DNA of 32,613 bases from CAZYPU01 sp964649665 (GTDB taxonomy: Bacteria > Omnitrophota > Gorgyraeia > JABMRN01 > RBG-13-46-9), in NCBI GenBank assembly GCA_964649665.1, contig CAZYPU010000009.1:1-32613 (forward strand), written 5' to 3'. Both the position numbers and the translations under genes were made by a program. Below, one piece after another: positions 8,613-15,383 of this stretch. The notes below the pieces were generated by a model that was not told the DNA's origin, did not search any database, and worked only from the letters and a program-made list of their open reading frames with translations. Every line of letters starts with the position of its first letter. The first letter of the stretch is position 1.

Positions 8613-9854
8613 TCATTTTTGCCCTTGCTCTGTTATTGTATCATATTCCAGCGTCTCCCTGAAAGCCTTATCCTCCACTATAGCCTTCGCGGTTACTTTA
8701 TTTGCCTCCGGATTGAAATGTCCGTCGAAAGGAAAAAAGAGTTCTTTATCATTATTTTTCAACAGAGCCGGAAGGGTATTTATGCAGGGGACGCCTTCTC
8801 TTTTTGCGTAATCCTCCAGCATATCAAACGCGTAGTAATCGTCGTACATTACGCCCTCTTTAAATCCCCAGACCTTCCTGCCCTCCGGCCACTGGTAAGG
8901 GCCCACGTGAATACCGCGCGGGAGGATTACAAGTATCATCGGTATCCCCCTTTCGGCCAAAACGTCCTTTATGAGATTTAGATACTTCTCGGTTCTCTTG
9001 AAGTGTTCGGTTATTTCCGGGAGCCGGGGCCTTCCCCTCAACATGAAGTGCACGTCGTATTCTATGGATTCAAATTTTTCCCCTTCCGGCTTCCTGGTCA
9101 CGATAAGGGATTTGGAACTTTTCCCCTCCATTTTGGCCCTTATGTAATTCTTAAGGCCCAGTATCCGTATCTTGCCTATAAGACGGATGACTTTATTGTG
9201 AATATAGACGCAGAGCCTGCTGTGCATGCGCATAACTTTCCACCAGTCTCGCCTGCCGTTAACGAAGGCCGGATCACAGCGAAGCATCCTGCCGGATTTA
9301 TCGTACACAAGGCTTCTCTCGTAACGCCAGTCGTCCTGGAGGTCGGAAAAATCAAAAAGGTAAAGCACAAGGTCCGGTTCAAACCGCAGGTATTCGTCTT
9401 TCAGTCTTAAATAATGCAGGAGGGATGAATAGCTTCCGAATCCGGCGTTTATGACTTCTGCCTTTTTACCTTCATCGGCAAGGTAACTCTCGATCAAAAA
9501 GGGTATGGTCTGGTCTTCTTCCGCGCCGACCCCGAAGGTGAAAGAATCGCCTATCACCATGATACGCGGTATGCCGGTTTTCTTATGTTCCTCGATGTCT
9601 TTCCCCCGAAAGCCGTAGTTGTTTATCTTTACCCCCACGTCAAATTCGTTATTTTTTGAGGCGACCATTCGCGAACGCATGTTCGGTTTAAAGGAATAGT
9701 GGTATTTCCTGTTTACGCCGCCCATGCAGGCCTTAAGCCCTTTATTTTTGTCTTTTAAATCACGGGTGCGGAAAGCGATTTCCCCGACGGCCGCGGCAAT
9801 AAAAAGCGCGGCCAGTAAAATCAATAAATTCGTGATAATCTTTTTTCCGCGCAT
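8613..9854 (-). CDS. Membrane-anchored SGNH/GDSL-family hydrolase (413 aa)
   Basis: A transmembrane segment at residues 6-25 anchors an extracytoplasmic SGNH domain. Block I is VIGDSFTFG with nucleophile Ser104, block II is NAGFG (136-140), and block V is DGHFN with Asp377 and His379. The family includes esterases, acetylxylan esterases and the O-acetyl-handling AlgJ/AlgX type proteins; the N-terminal anchor and the 413-residue length fit an envelope polysaccharide O-acyl hydrolase or transferase. The ATG at 9854 comes three bases after the stop of the AsmA-like gene, with GGAAG nearby. No O-acetyltransferase partner (MBOAT) is in the window, so the substrate remains open. Confidence 0.75.
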   Translation of the reverse strand: MRGKKIITNLLILLAALFIAAAVGEIAFRTRDLKDKNKGLKACMGGVNRKYHYSFKPNMRSRMVASKNNEFDVGVKINNYGFRGKDIEEHKKTGIPRIMVIGDSFTFGVGAEEDQTIPFLIESYLADEGKKAEVINAGFGSYSSLLHYLRLKDEYLRFEPDLVLYLFDFSDLQDDWRYERSLVYDKSGRMLRCDPAFVNGRRDWWKVMRMHSRLCVYIHNKVIRLIGKIRILGLKNYIRAKMEGKSSKSLIVTRKPEGEKFESIEYDVHFMLRGRPRLPEITEHFKRTEKYLNLIKDVLAERGIPMILVILPRGIHVGPYQWPEGRKVWGFKEGVMYDDYYAFDMLEDYAKREGVPCINTLPALLKNNDKELFFPFDGHFNPEANKVTAKAIVEDKAFRETLEYDTITEQGQK

Positions 9855-9857
9855 TTC

Positions 9858-10814
9858 TTACTTCCCCAATTCGCGTGACATTTCAAAAAGCACGCCGCCG
9901 GCAATTTCCGGCTTGGGCATAACAATTTTTCTGCCGGAGACGGTAACGTGCACTTTTTTTCCCATTTGCTTTATTTTTATTTTTACCCTGCCGCCTTCTA
10001 CCGACCCGCTAAGGGCGCCTTTTGCCTTATTCTCATTCTTAAGCGTCCCCATGCGCTTCATGGCGGCACAGCCGGCGGCATATACCTCATCATAGCTTTT
10101 ATTGAAGTCCGCCTTAACCGAGTCGTTGCCCCCGACTAAAATCGCGGCCGCAATAGGAAGGCCTATTGGAGGCGCCAGTGCCAGGCCCGCCAGAGCCGCG
10201 GCGCCAAGAACCGCCGCGTCTTTTATCGTGGTTTTTGCCAGGATCTCCGAGAGAATCTTTTTCCCCAGCTGCTCGGCCGTATTTATGTCCTTGTAGGTCT
10301 TGTTTTTGATATTTATGTTGAATCCCTCGACTGCCGGGGTGCCGTCCTTCGTGTAATGCTTATATATCACCTTGTCGGCCGTTAAAACCAGGGTATCGAT
10401 ATGCATCTTTATATTCATCACGTCCTTTACGATTCTCAATTCATCCACATTCAATACGCCTTCTTTATTCCTGAGAACGAGCAGGGTCTTTACCTCAATT
10501 GTGAGTTTCTTCAGGTGAAGCACGTTTTCCGAGAGAACGTCCGCGGCGTCGTATTCGGCGTCTATGGCGGATATATCGGCAAGCACCTCTTTTTTGAATC
10601 CCTTCGGGTTATATACCTTGAAACCCTCCATGCGGAAGCTCCCGCCGGATTCACCTAAAGATACCGAATCTATGCGCACCGGAGCGCCCAGGATGTTTGT
10701 CGCGCCTATTGTTACCGCGAAATTTATCAATTGCCTGCGTTCTAAAACTAGGCCGCCTGCAACAACCGCTATCAAGAGCCCCAAAACAATCAGTACACGC
10801 AATGCCTTTTTCAC
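9858..10814 (-). CDS. AsmA-like envelope protein with unusual C-terminal module (318 aa)
   Basis: Residues 5-24 are a transmembrane anchor. Residues about 25-190 resemble the start of AsmA/TamB-type proteins (LGAPVRIDSVSL, SFRMEGFKVYNPKGF, beta-rich repeats), which bridge the inner and outer membranes. Residues about 196-228 are a Gly/Ala/Pro-rich hydrophobic stretch (AALAGLALAPPIGLPIAAAI). The last 80 residues (FNKSYDEVYAAGCAAMKRMG to the end) look like a small separate alpha-beta domain; from memory they recall the DUF3568 type, with low confidence. The GTG start at 10814 has GGAGG seven bases upstream. It follows a 48-codon membrane gene. A role in lipid or outer-membrane traffic is inferred only. 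Confidence 0.6.
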   Translation of the reverse strand: MKKALRVLIVLGLLIAVVAGGLVLERRQLINFAVTIGATNILGAPVRIDSVSLGESGGSFRMEGFKVYNPKGFKKEVLADISAIDAEYDAADVLSENVLHLKKLTIEVKTLLVLRNKEGVLNVDELRIVKDVMNIKMHIDTLVLTADKVIYKHYTKDGTPAVEGFNINIKNKTYKDINTAEQLGKKILSEILAKTTIKDAAVLGAAALAGLALAPPIGLPIAAAILVGGNDSVKADFNKSYDEVYAAGCAAMKRMGTLKNENKAKGALSGSVEGGRVKIKIKQMGKKVHVTVSGRKIVMPKPEIAGGVLFEMSRELGK

Positions 10815-10848
10815 GACTGTTCCTCCATTTATCGGCAGCGCCCTTACG

Positions 10849-10995
10849 CTAACGTTTACCCGTTGAATGCGTCAGGCAATGTTTTATCTGCTCAACGTCG
10901 TAAAATAATACCGACAGCATTATGCAGTTACCGATCAGGTATACCACAATTGCGATAATAAGCAATTTTTTGTAACCGGGCCGGATGTTTTCCAT
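10849..10995 (-). CDS. Small single-pass membrane protein (48 aa)
   Basis: An ATG at 10995 preceded by GGAAGG at a four-base spacing opens a 48-codon frame ending TAG. The product starts MENIRPGYKK, has one hydrophobic helix at about residues 11-32 (LLIIAIVVYLIGNC, then MLSVLF), and ends in a charged and His/Cys-bearing tail (DVEQIKHCLTHSTGKR). It fills most of the gap between the HD-domain gene and the AsmA-like gene, on the same strand and in operon spacing. No known family is recognised. The good ribosome site, the clean helix and the position make it a credible gene; conservation in relatives would settle it. Confidence 0.6.
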   Translation of the reverse strand: MENIRPGYKKLLIIAIVVYLIGNCIMLSVLFYDVEQIKHCLTHSTGKR

Positions 10996-11021
10996 TTTTC
11001 CTTCCTTTTTTACTTAAACTT

Positions 11022-11609
11022 TCAGCGTTTAAAAGAGCTTAACTTTTCCCACCACTCATTCAGGTTAACGGCGCGGGCTATCGTCCAGAGGCGTTTGGCG
11101 CTTTTTGTCTTCAGGGCGCGGGGCGCTTTTTTCATGAACCTGGGCGCCTCCTTAAAACCATATTCCTTGTATTCTTTTGCCTGGATAAGGCACTCTAAAA
11201 TATCGGCGTCTCTTGCAATAATGCTTTCCCTTGTCTTCTGCTTCCTGTTCTCGGTGTACAGCCCGGAAAGTTCTTCTTTAATAGCCTTAGGCAGCGGCTC
11301 TACCTGCTCAGCGAACGCCGTGTCTTCGGCTTTGCGGGACTCGATATAGCGTTGGGACATTTTATGTAAATCGTTTATGCGGGCTTCGTGAATATCGTTA
11401 AACAGCGTCATGAGAAGCACCTTGTAGGGAGGGACTTTTTCCATCATGGCTAAAACGTAACCTATAACCGCGCATCTGAAACTGTGGTCGGCGACCGTCT
11501 CTGTATCTTTTATGCCCAGCACCCACCAACCGGAACGCCTGACGCGTTTAAGCAGACCCGCCTCGGCTATAAAATTGAGCACTTTAACATCTGTCTTTTT
11601 GTCTTTCAC
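11022..11609 (-). CDS. HD-domain protein of the YfbR/HDDC2 type (195 aa)
   Basis: The protein matches the pattern of small HD nucleotidases: ADHSFRCA (His42), then LFNDIHEARINDLHK, then RDADILECLIQAKEY. In the family the second motif is HD; here it is Asn71-Asp72, with Glu75 and Asp80 kept. The codon is AAC, one base from CAC, so a metal ligand may be lost. Relatives act as 5'-deoxynucleotidases. The start is GTG at 11609, two bases after the stop of the aldolase-like gene, so translation is probably coupled, though the ribosome site is weak. A reduced-activity or regulatory HD protein is possible. Confidence 0.75.
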   Translation of the reverse strand: MKDKKTDVKVLNFIAEAGLLKRVRRSGWWVLGIKDTETVADHSFRCAVIGYVLAMMEKVPPYKVLLMTLFNDIHEARINDLHKMSQRYIESRKAEDTAFAEQVEPLPKAIKEELSGLYTENRKQKTRESIIARDADILECLIQAKEYKEYGFKEAPRFMKKAPRALKTKSAKRLWTIARAVNLNEWWEKLSSFKR

Positions 11610-11613
11610 TTTT

Positions 11614-12564
11614 TTAATCCAGCCCCAGGTTCAGGAGGCTTTCGTAGAATTCGCGGTAATTTTCTTTTTTAGCGCTTTTGCGAAGCGCCATGGCGGCCTT
11701 GGGGTGCTCGTTCATCATGCCGGATATGGCATATGGAATAACATAACCCCATTCGATCTTGCTTCTGAGGGGGACAAGCTCCTTGGATATAAGGTCCAGT
11801 ATCGGCCGCAAGTCAAACTTCGGGTTTTTCAGGAAGCCTATCAACAGCTCCAGCGGGCAGTTTCCCGCCGCGCGGCCTATCCCGTAGACCGTGCCGTCAA
11901 GGAAATTCGCGCCGTGAATAATCGCTTCTATTGTATTGGAGAACGCCAGCTGCTGGTGATTGTGGCCGTGGAATCCCACCTCTTTTGTCTTTAAGATGCC
12001 CTTGGCGAGTTTTACCAGGCGCTCGACAGGCTCCTGGTAGAGCGCTCCGAAGCTGTCCACGATATAAAGTGCGAGGACCCTGCTTTCTTCCTCGACCTGG
12101 CGAAGCGCTTCGTCCAGTTCGCTGCCCTGATCCCTGGATATCGCCATTATATTAATGGTGGTTTCATAGCCCTTATCGGCGAAATGGTTGGCCATGTATA
12201 TCGCCTTGTCAATATCTTTGACATATGTAGCGGTCCGTATCATGTCGACGGGGCTCTCGGAAGCGGGCTTTACGTCCTCCATATTAACGCGGTCCACGTC
12301 GACCATTATGGAGACCTTTGTTTTGGGCTCTATACCGTCGATTGCTTTCTGTATCTCCTCATCATCGCAGAATTTCCATAGGCCGTATTCCTTAGGCGAA
12401 AAAAGCTCTTTGGAGTTCTTGTACCCCATCTCCATGTAGTCTATGCCGGCCTGCGAAACCGCCTTGTAGACCTCGCGGACAAAACGGCGGTCAAAGTCAT
12501 GGTTGTTCATGAGGCCGCCGTCGCGGATGGTGCAATCCAGCACTTTAATCTTTTCCCTGTACAT
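11614..12564 (-). CDS. DRE-TIM aldolase/metallolyase (HMGL-like, 316 aa)
   Basis: The N terminus has the metallolyase motif LDCTIRDGG (residues 9-17). The metal-binding HGHNHQQL follows at about 199-206 (His199, His201), and GIGRAAGNCPLE matches the end of the barrel. TIRDGG is typical of the branch near 4-hydroxy-2-oxovalerate aldolase rather than citramalate or isopropylmalate synthase, so a divalent-metal pyruvate aldolase is the best guess; the substrate is unknown. The start at 12564 is chosen because GGAGG lies just before it and the protein then begins right at the barrel. It is the first gene of a long minus-strand operon, with its own promoter at 12596-12624. Confidence 0.8.
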   Translation of the reverse strand: MYREKIKVLDCTIRDGGLMNNHDFDRRFVREVYKAVSQAGIDYMEMGYKNSKELFSPKEYGLWKFCDDEEIQKAIDGIEPKTKVSIMVDVDRVNMEDVKPASESPVDMIRTATYVKDIDKAIYMANHFADKGYETTINIMAISRDQGSELDEALRQVEEESRVLALYIVDSFGALYQEPVERLVKLAKGILKTKEVGFHGHNHQQLAFSNTIEAIIHGANFLDGTVYGIGRAAGNCPLELLIGFLKNPKFDLRPILDLISKELVPLRSKIEWGYVIPYAISGMMNEHPKAAMALRKSAKKENYREFYESLLNLGLD

Positions 12565-12595
12565 GCTTCCTCCTCTTTTTGAAATAAGTGCTATT

Positions 12596-12624
12596 ATTAT
12601 AATACCTCTTTCCGCCGTTAGCAA
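12596..12624 (-). promoter_or_regulatory. Promoter of the aldolase-led operon
   Basis: On the minus strand a -35 box TTGCTA (12619-12624), a 17-base spacer and a perfect -10 box TATAAT (12596-12601) precede the aldolase ATG, giving a short leader of about 25 bases. It is divergent from the rpsU promoter, and the two -35 boxes are 27 bases apart. Confidence 0.7.
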
Positions 12625-12626
12625 GC

Positions 12627-12656
12627 AAAATAGTTTTTGACAAAATAGTCCTTGAC
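12627..12656. repeat. Tandem 15-bp duplication in the divergent promoter region
   Basis: AAAATAGTTTTTGAC (12627-12641) is followed directly by AAAATAGTCCTTGAC (12642-12656), with 13 of 15 positions identical. Each unit ends in a TTGAC, giving two TTGACA boxes 15 bp apart; only the second has a -10 box at the right distance. The pair could be an operator or the result of slippage. Confidence 0.6.
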
Positions 12657-12680
12657 AAACACGGCCAAAACGTGTATACT
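12652..12680 (+). promoter_or_regulatory. Strong sigma70-type promoter of rpsU
   Basis: A consensus TTGACA (12652-12657), an exact 17-base spacer and TATACT (12675-12680) give the strongest promoter in the window. Transcription should start near 12687. Confidence 0.85.
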
Positions 12681-12686
12681 TGTCGT

Positions 12687-12821
12687 GCGATAAGAGGTTC
12701 TTTCGGAGAGTTGATTGGTCTTGACGCTCCTACCAGAGGTACACACCATTCATTAAACTCACAGATAAGCACCGGTAGTTCGTTTGTAACCCCTTTAGCA
12801 CTTGTAAATAAGGAAAACATT
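12687..12821 (+). promoter_or_regulatory. Long 5' leader of the rpsU-RRM operon
   Basis: About 135 bases separate the expected transcription start from the rpsU ATG. The leader holds small hairpins such as TACC-AGA-GGTA and ends in an AAGGA ribosome site. A leader this long before a small ribosomal-protein gene suggests autogenous or temperature control. No known riboswitch is recognised. Confidence 0.4.
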
Positions 12822-12986
12822 ATGGCAAAGATAGAAATATACAATGAACGTGATTTCGAGAGGTCGTTAAAGCGCTTTAAAATGCGCTGCCTGAAAGAAG
12901 GTATTTTCAGGGAGTGCCGTGAAAGGCGCCATTTTGTTAAACCATCGCAAAAAAGGAGGGAAAAGGGAAAAAAGAAGAAAGGATAA
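12822..12986 (+). CDS. rpsU: 30S ribosomal protein S21 (54 aa)
   Basis: The protein is short, very basic and of S21 type: IYNERDFERSLKRFKMRC, then KEGIFRECRERRHFVKPSQKR, with a lysine-rich tail. S21 takes part in initiation on the 30S subunit. The ATG at 12822, with AAGGA seven bases upstream, gives the normal length; an in-frame GTG at 12672 would add 50 codons that lie in the promoter and leader. It is the first gene of a two-gene plus-strand operon with an RRM protein and stands against the general gene direction. Confidence 0.92.
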   Translation: MAKIEIYNERDFERSLKRFKMRCLKEGIFRECRERRHFVKPSQKRREKGKKKKG

Positions 12987-13016
12987 GTGTCGGATCGTTG
13001 TTTTGAAGAAATGTTG

Positions 13017-13034
13017 TTCCGCCCGTGGGCGGAA
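13017..13034 (+). promoter_or_regulatory. Hairpin between rpsU and the RRM gene
   Basis: TTCCGCC and GGCGGAA form a perfect seven-pair stem with a CGTG loop, ending six bases before the AAGGAG of the RRM gene. There is no T-run after it, so it is more likely an RNA processing or stability site, or a switch for translation of the RRM gene, than a terminator. Confidence 0.5.
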
Positions 13035-13057
13035 GTCAAAAAGGAGAAAGTAAGATA

Positions 13058-13390
13058 ATGGAACAAGTAAGTAAACTTTACGTAGGCAACTTGGATTACA
13101 ACACAAGCGAAGACGAGATAAAGAGCCATTTTGAACAAAAGGGGATACAGACAAAGTCGGTAACCCTGATAAAGGACAAATATACGGGCCGAGCGAAAGG
13201 TTTTGGTTTTGTTGAAGTAGAATCCGAAGAAGTACTCCAGAAAGCTATCGAAGCCTTAGACGGCCAGGAGCTTAACGGAAGAAAGCTTACGGTAAACAAA
13301 GCCAAGCCGCCAAGAGAGAGATCCGGCGGATCAGGATTCGGAGGCGGAGGCGGCTTCGGAGGCGGAGGCGGAAGACGCTCGAGATTCTAA
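13058..13390 (+). CDS. RRM-type RNA-binding protein with glycine-rich tail (110 aa)
   Basis: One RRM fold is evident: RNP2 KLYVGN at residues 6-11 and RNP1 KGFGFVEV at 47-54. A glycine-rich tail follows (residues 90-105, two GGGGG runs) and the protein ends RRSRF. This is the layout of cyanobacterial Rbp proteins and of plant glycine-rich RNA-binding proteins, some of which rise in the cold. The ATG at 13058 with AAGGAG upstream is preferred over an in-frame GTG at 13025. It is co-directional with rpsU, 71 bases apart, and a strong terminator follows. From memory, cyanobacteria also link rbp to rpsU, so joint control of translation is plausible. The last four bases overlap the end of the opposing CapA-like frame. 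Confidence 0.9.
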   Translation: MEQVSKLYVGNLDYNTSEDEIKSHFEQKGIQTKSVTLIKDKYTGRAKGFGFVEVESEEVLQKAIEALDGQELNGRKLTVNKAKPPRERSGGSGFGGGGGFGGGGGRRSRF

Positions 13391-14373
13391 ATTCTAAGCG
13401 TTTTCGATAAAAAAAAAGGCGGGTGAAATATCCCGCCTTTTTTTACTATAAAATCTCCGTCCGGAAGCGGCGTACACCTTGTAAGGCACCACTCGACTTT
13501 GCCTGCCAAGAGCCTTCCGGCATTGTCCCGGCCTAATTCCAGTTTTAAAATAATTCCGTACTGGTACTTTTTCATTCTTTCCGAGGTGCAGAAATCCCCC
13601 ATTGAATACGCCAGAACCCTCTTAATGCCATCTGCTTCTTCGACGGTCACCGGCTGCGGGCAATGAGGATGGTCCCCTATAACGGCATCGAATTTCCCTG
13701 TTAACTCCCTCCCGAGCGCAACGATTTCCGGCCTCGGATAGAGCTCGAGTTCGTATCCGAAATGCGGATAGAGGAAATTAAACGCACCGGGCTTAATGCG
13801 GCGCTCTGAATCTTCAAGCCTGCATACATAATCACAAGGGCGGTTCGACCACATGGTTCCGTTAATCAGTCTGATATCATCGTTAATATCGACGCAGGGC
13901 CGCTCATTCCAGCCGAATACCCTAAAGCCGCGGGAGCGCAGCATCTCTACGGACTCAAGGAACACCTTTTTACCGAAATCTCCGGCGTGGTTATTGGCAA
14001 CGGAAATGCAGGTTTTTTCCGGTGGAAAAAAATCGGCGAGCATGTCTCTTATCTGCGGGGTATGCGCCTGATCGAACGGCACGACCCTCTGCCGCTTTCC
14101 GGTAATGGTTCCCGCAAAATTCGCGATTAGGCAGTCGCTTCCGCTTACAAACTCTTTTAATTCCCGACCGAACTTAATGCGGCTTCTTGCGCTCGGCGCG
14201 ATGTCGCCGACAAATACGATCTTATATTGGGGTTTAATGTCCGGATTGACTACGTGGGAATTAGGGACGCACTTAACGATCCCGGCGTTTTTCCTGCTTA
14301 GGCCCGCGACATTCCGTATCAGCCAACCGATACTTTCGCGCAGATTGTAGGGCGTGCTTATACCAAAAATCAT
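13387..14373 (-). CDS. CapA-family (poly-gamma-glutamate capsule type) metallophosphatase-like protein (328 aa)
   Basis: Family motifs appear in order: VGDIAPS, CLIANFAGT, SVANNHAGDFG, PHFGYE, IGDHPHCPQP and YSMGDFC. CapA-type proteins belong to the calcineurin-like phosphoesterase superfamily and are linked to capsule polymer handling, though many members have unknown roles. There is no signal peptide at the start. The ATG overlaps the plsC stop (TAATG), so the two are coupled. The last 20 codons run through the symmetric terminator at 13409-13444, and the stop codon lies beyond it, which is unusual. If the terminator works in this direction, the mRNA would end before the stop codon. Confidence 0.8.
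   Translation of the reverse strand: MIFGISTPYNLRESIGWLIRNVAGLSRKNAGIVKCVPNSHVVNPDIKPQYKIVFVGDIAPSARSRIKFGRELKEFVSGSDCLIANFAGTITGKRQRVVPFDQAHTPQIRDMLADFFPPEKTCISVANNHAGDFGKKVFLESVEMLRSRGFRVFGWNERPCVDINDDIRLINGTMWSNRPCDYVCRLEDSERRIKPGAFNFLYPHFGYELELYPRPEIVALGRELTGKFDAVIGDHPHCPQPVTVEEADGIKRVLAYSMGDFCTSERMKKYQYGIILKLELGRDNAGRLLAGKVEWCLTRCTPLPDGDFIVKKGGIFHPPFFLSKTLRI
13409..13444 (+). terminator. Rho-independent terminator of the rpsU-RRM operon, symmetric
   Basis: A run of A then GGCGGG pairs with CCCGCC then a run of T, giving a 13-pair stem around an eight-base loop. It is a textbook terminator on the plus strand. Because the flanks are A and T runs, it can also act on the minus strand, where it lies inside the last codons of the CapA-like gene. 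Confidence 0.9.
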
Positions 14374-15098
14374 TATGCGGGGCTGGCGGCGGTCTTTAAT
14401 TTTGTGTGCACGATATCCCTCAGGTTCACAAAATCACCGGGTTTAAAATTCTCCACATCAACCGGAGGAAGTATTGTTATCGTGCCGTGCGCCTTTGTTT
14501 TAAAAACCCAGCTTCCTTTTGGTATGGCATTGCCGGTGCCGGTTATAGCTATGGGGAGAATAGGTTTCTTCTCTTTTATGGCAAGCTTAAAAGCGCCGTT
14601 CTGGAACGCGCTTATTGTTCCCGTGTCACTGCGGGTGCCTTCCGGAAAGAATAATACGGACATGCCTCTCCTGAGCCAGTCGGCGGCTTCGCGGTAAACT
14701 TTTTTGATACTTCCGAAACGTCCCCGCGAAAGCCTGATATGCCTTCCGAGTGACAGGCACCACCCCAGAAACGGCACTTTAAACAAGCTTTCTTTAGCGA
14801 CCCATTTAAATTGCGCATGAATCTTATACATAATTATAACATCGGCCAGGCTCTGATGATTGGCTACCATCACATATGCCTTCCGCGCATCGATATTCTC
14901 CAGCCCCTTCACCTTGACGCTCCAGTAAGGATTTAAGCCGATGATGGCGTTGGCCCACCAGTAGCACTGGGCATGAACGACCTTTCTTTTTTTGTCAAAA
15001 GGAAAAAGAATAATCGTGAAAAAAAGATCCACGAAAAAAAGTAAGATCGTAAGCGTAGCGGTAACCATCCATATTGTTGCCGAAAGTATAGCTGGCAT
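14373..15098 (-). CDS. plsC: 1-acyl-sn-glycerol-3-phosphate acyltransferase (241 aa)
   Basis: A hydrophobic N terminus is followed by the acyltransferase motifs NHQSLAD (catalytic His and Asp), RGRFGSIKK, and FPEGTRS, with a PILPIAITGTGN strand. It acylates lysophosphatidate to phosphatidate at the inner membrane. The ATG at 15098 is chosen because AGGTGA lies five bases upstream; a further in-frame start at 15158 would lie upstream of the promoter. It belongs functionally with plsX, fabH and fabD upstream. The gene seems to have its own promoter in the fabD-plsC gap. Confidence 0.9.
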   Translation of the reverse strand: MPAILSATIWMVTATLTILLFFVDLFFTIILFPFDKKRKVVHAQCYWWANAIIGLNPYWSVKVKGLENIDARKAYVMVANHQSLADVIIMYKIHAQFKWVAKESLFKVPFLGWCLSLGRHIRLSRGRFGSIKKVYREAADWLRRGMSVLFFPEGTRSDTGTISAFQNGAFKLAIKEKKPILPIAITGTGNAIPKGSWVFKTKAHGTITILPPVDVENFKPGDFVNLRDIVHTKLKTAASPA

Positions 15099-15116
15099 GT
15101 TAATCACCTGAAGTAT

Positions 15117-15125
15117 AGTATACCA
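15117..15125 (-). promoter_or_regulatory. Extended -10 promoter of plsC
   Basis: On the minus strand TGG directly precedes TATACT, an extended -10 element, with no good -35 box. Initiation would give a leader of roughly a dozen bases carrying the AGGTGA ribosome site of plsC. Confidence 0.4.
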
Positions 15126-15147
15126 TAAGATATGAGGCTGTGTGCGA

Positions 15148-15168
15148 TTAAAAAGCAACTTTTTGCTT
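15148..15168 (-). terminator. Weak hairpin terminator candidate after fabD
   Basis: On the minus strand AAGCAA and TTGCTT pair around a four-base loop and are followed by TTTTAA. The stem is short and A/T-rich. It lies between the fabD stop and the plsC promoter, where a terminator would make sense. Confidence 0.3.
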
Positions 15169-15191
15169 ACTAACCCGCCTTTTTTACGCCT

Positions 15192-15374
15192 CTAAGTAAC
15201 AGGTGCCATGAAGGGATTATATGTTATGACGTCCGTATAATAGCCGATCCCGAACGATTTCAATATATCGGCCGTTTTAAAAAACATCTCTTTAGACAAG
15301 TTATTTTTATGGTTGCCAAAAACTATGAGGAATATTTTAAACCTATAAAGCGATGCGGGATGAGGTGCCGCGGC
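15192..15374 (-). pseudogene. Protein-like open frame without a start, possible gene remnant
   Basis: Between fabD and plsC a minus-strand frame stays open for 60 codons after a TAA at 15375 and ends TAG at 15192. Its translation looks like real protein (FKIFLIVFGNHKNN, then FFKTADILKSFGIGYYTDV) but has no ATG or GTG before its middle and no ribosome site at the TTG or ATG that occur there. It may be the tail of a decayed gene between fabD and plsC. I cannot name the family. Confidence 0.3.
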
Positions 15375-15383
15375 TTATTGCGG

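Noticed and set aside
12672..12821. An upstream start for rpsU that would add 50 residues.
   Set aside because: The added part lies in the promoter and leader, and S21 is normally about 55-70 residues.
12545..13138. A 197-codon minus-strand frame over the rpsU region.
   Set aside because: It is antisense to rpsU, the leader and both promoters, and its translation is low-complexity and Phe/Ser-rich.
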